In this document: piece after piece, positions 5,336 through 5,629 of the stretch
Layout: each line of letters begins with the position of its first letter
Numbering within the stretch: position 1 is the first letter of the stretch
Program-made: the position numbers and the translations under genes
Assembly: GCA_964453155.1 (NCBI GenBank)
Contig: CAYVQU010000264.1
Location: 1 to 5,629, forward strand
DNA length: 5,629 bases
DNA from: CAYVQU01 sp964453155
GTDB taxonomy: Bacteria; Chloroflexota; Anaerolineae; Anaerolineales; UBA11858
Direction: 5' to 3'
The notes under the pieces: generated by a model
Database searches by the model: none
Seen by the model: only the letters and a program-made list of their open reading frames with translations
Told to the model about the DNA's origin: nothing

Positions 5336-5629
5336 TTTGAACGCGTCTTAAATTGATTTACCGGATAGATCCTAATCAAATAATTGCAATTTATTCAGAA
5401 TCAAGGGTAGAATTAATGGGTAGCAGTTTATTGCTTGAAATAAAAAGGCAATTATCACTGCAACACCTGAACAGATTTCGGTTTGGATCTGTATTTATAT
5501 TCAGGCCCGCGCCAAAATCTGCCGTAAGGTTAGGACAGGTCACCCGCAGAAAGCTAGCGATTGTGGGGCTTTTCCAATAGAGTTTATGCAGAATTAGCAG
5601 CGGCAGTTCGCCATCGTTGGGTCTGTGAA
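5336..5629. other. Stretch after katG with no supported gene
   Basis: Beyond the terminator I find no convincing gene to the window end. A TTG-initiated plus-strand frame (5353-5580) has no ribosome-binding site and matches nothing I recognise. A minus-strand open frame entering from the right lacks a start inside the window. The stretch holds copy B of the two-hairpin repeat. Confidence 0.6.
5416..5521. repeat. Two-hairpin repeat element, copy B
   Basis: Positions 5416-5484 align without gaps to 54-122 in the same orientation. The first hairpin, 5418-5427 with 5457-5466, keeps 8 of 10 pairs. Relative to copy A, the pair at 63/97 (G-C) has become A-T at 5425/5459, a compensatory change, while two other pairs are disrupted. 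The second hairpin, 5472-5481 with 5512-5521, keeps 9 of 10 pairs. Its single mismatch becomes a G-U wobble in minus-strand RNA. Downstream of 5484 the similarity to copy A weakens. No gene start follows it as one does copy A. Confidence 0.55.

Noticed and set aside
5353..5580. Plus-strand 75-codon frame after katG
   Set aside because: TTG start without a ribosome-binding site, runs across the hairpin repeat, and has no recognisable domain.

Overview
The window comes from a bacterial chromosome of intermediate GC. It has Shine-Dalgarno-led genes, one TTG start, and a textbook peroxide-defence module (oxyR and katG, divergent) on its right side. I cannot fix the lineage from sequence alone. 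A free-living mesophile outside the Enterobacteria, possibly Chloroflexota or a similar group, is a low-confidence guess. The left third is visibly AT-richer and has the look of an accessory region.

Left part (1-1612, all plus strand): an inverted-repeat element (54-159) lies directly in front of a TfoX/Sxy-N-terminal-like small protein (183-509). An intergenic stretch with a perfect 20-bp tandem duplication (561-600) follows. Next come an unrecognised 97-residue basic protein (726-1019) and a beta-class carbonic anhydrase with all zinc and catalytic-dyad residues, started by TTG behind a good ribosome-binding site (1067-1612).

Middle (1613-2002): no intact gene. On the minus strand sits the 5' end of a P-loop kinase-like gene (1707-1853) with an excellent ribosome-binding site and an intact Walker A motif. 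It runs into a stop after 48 codons, so it is a truncated remnant.

Right part: oxyR (2003-2902, minus) and katG (3079-5268, plus) diverge from a 176-bp control region. OxyR carries the two redox cysteines at exactly the E. coli positions, 199 and 208. The control region holds an OxyR site matching ATAG-N7-CTAT-N7-ATAG-N7-CTAT at 15 of 16 positions. A fifth box follows in the same 11-bp phase. The site abuts the -35 element of a good sigma70-type katG promoter, and an oxyR promoter overlaps the katG promoter on the other strand. The simplest reading is that peroxide oxidises OxyR, which activates katG from just upstream of the -35 and restrains its own gene by binding over its transcription start. 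KatG then removes the peroxide. katG ends in a 48-bp perfect palindrome that forms a terminator in both directions.

The least ordinary observation is that the element at 54-122 and a second one at 5416-5484 align without gaps at 49 of 69 positions, in the same orientation. Both are predicted to form the same two consecutive hairpins, with one compensatory base-pair change. They bracket nearly the whole window.
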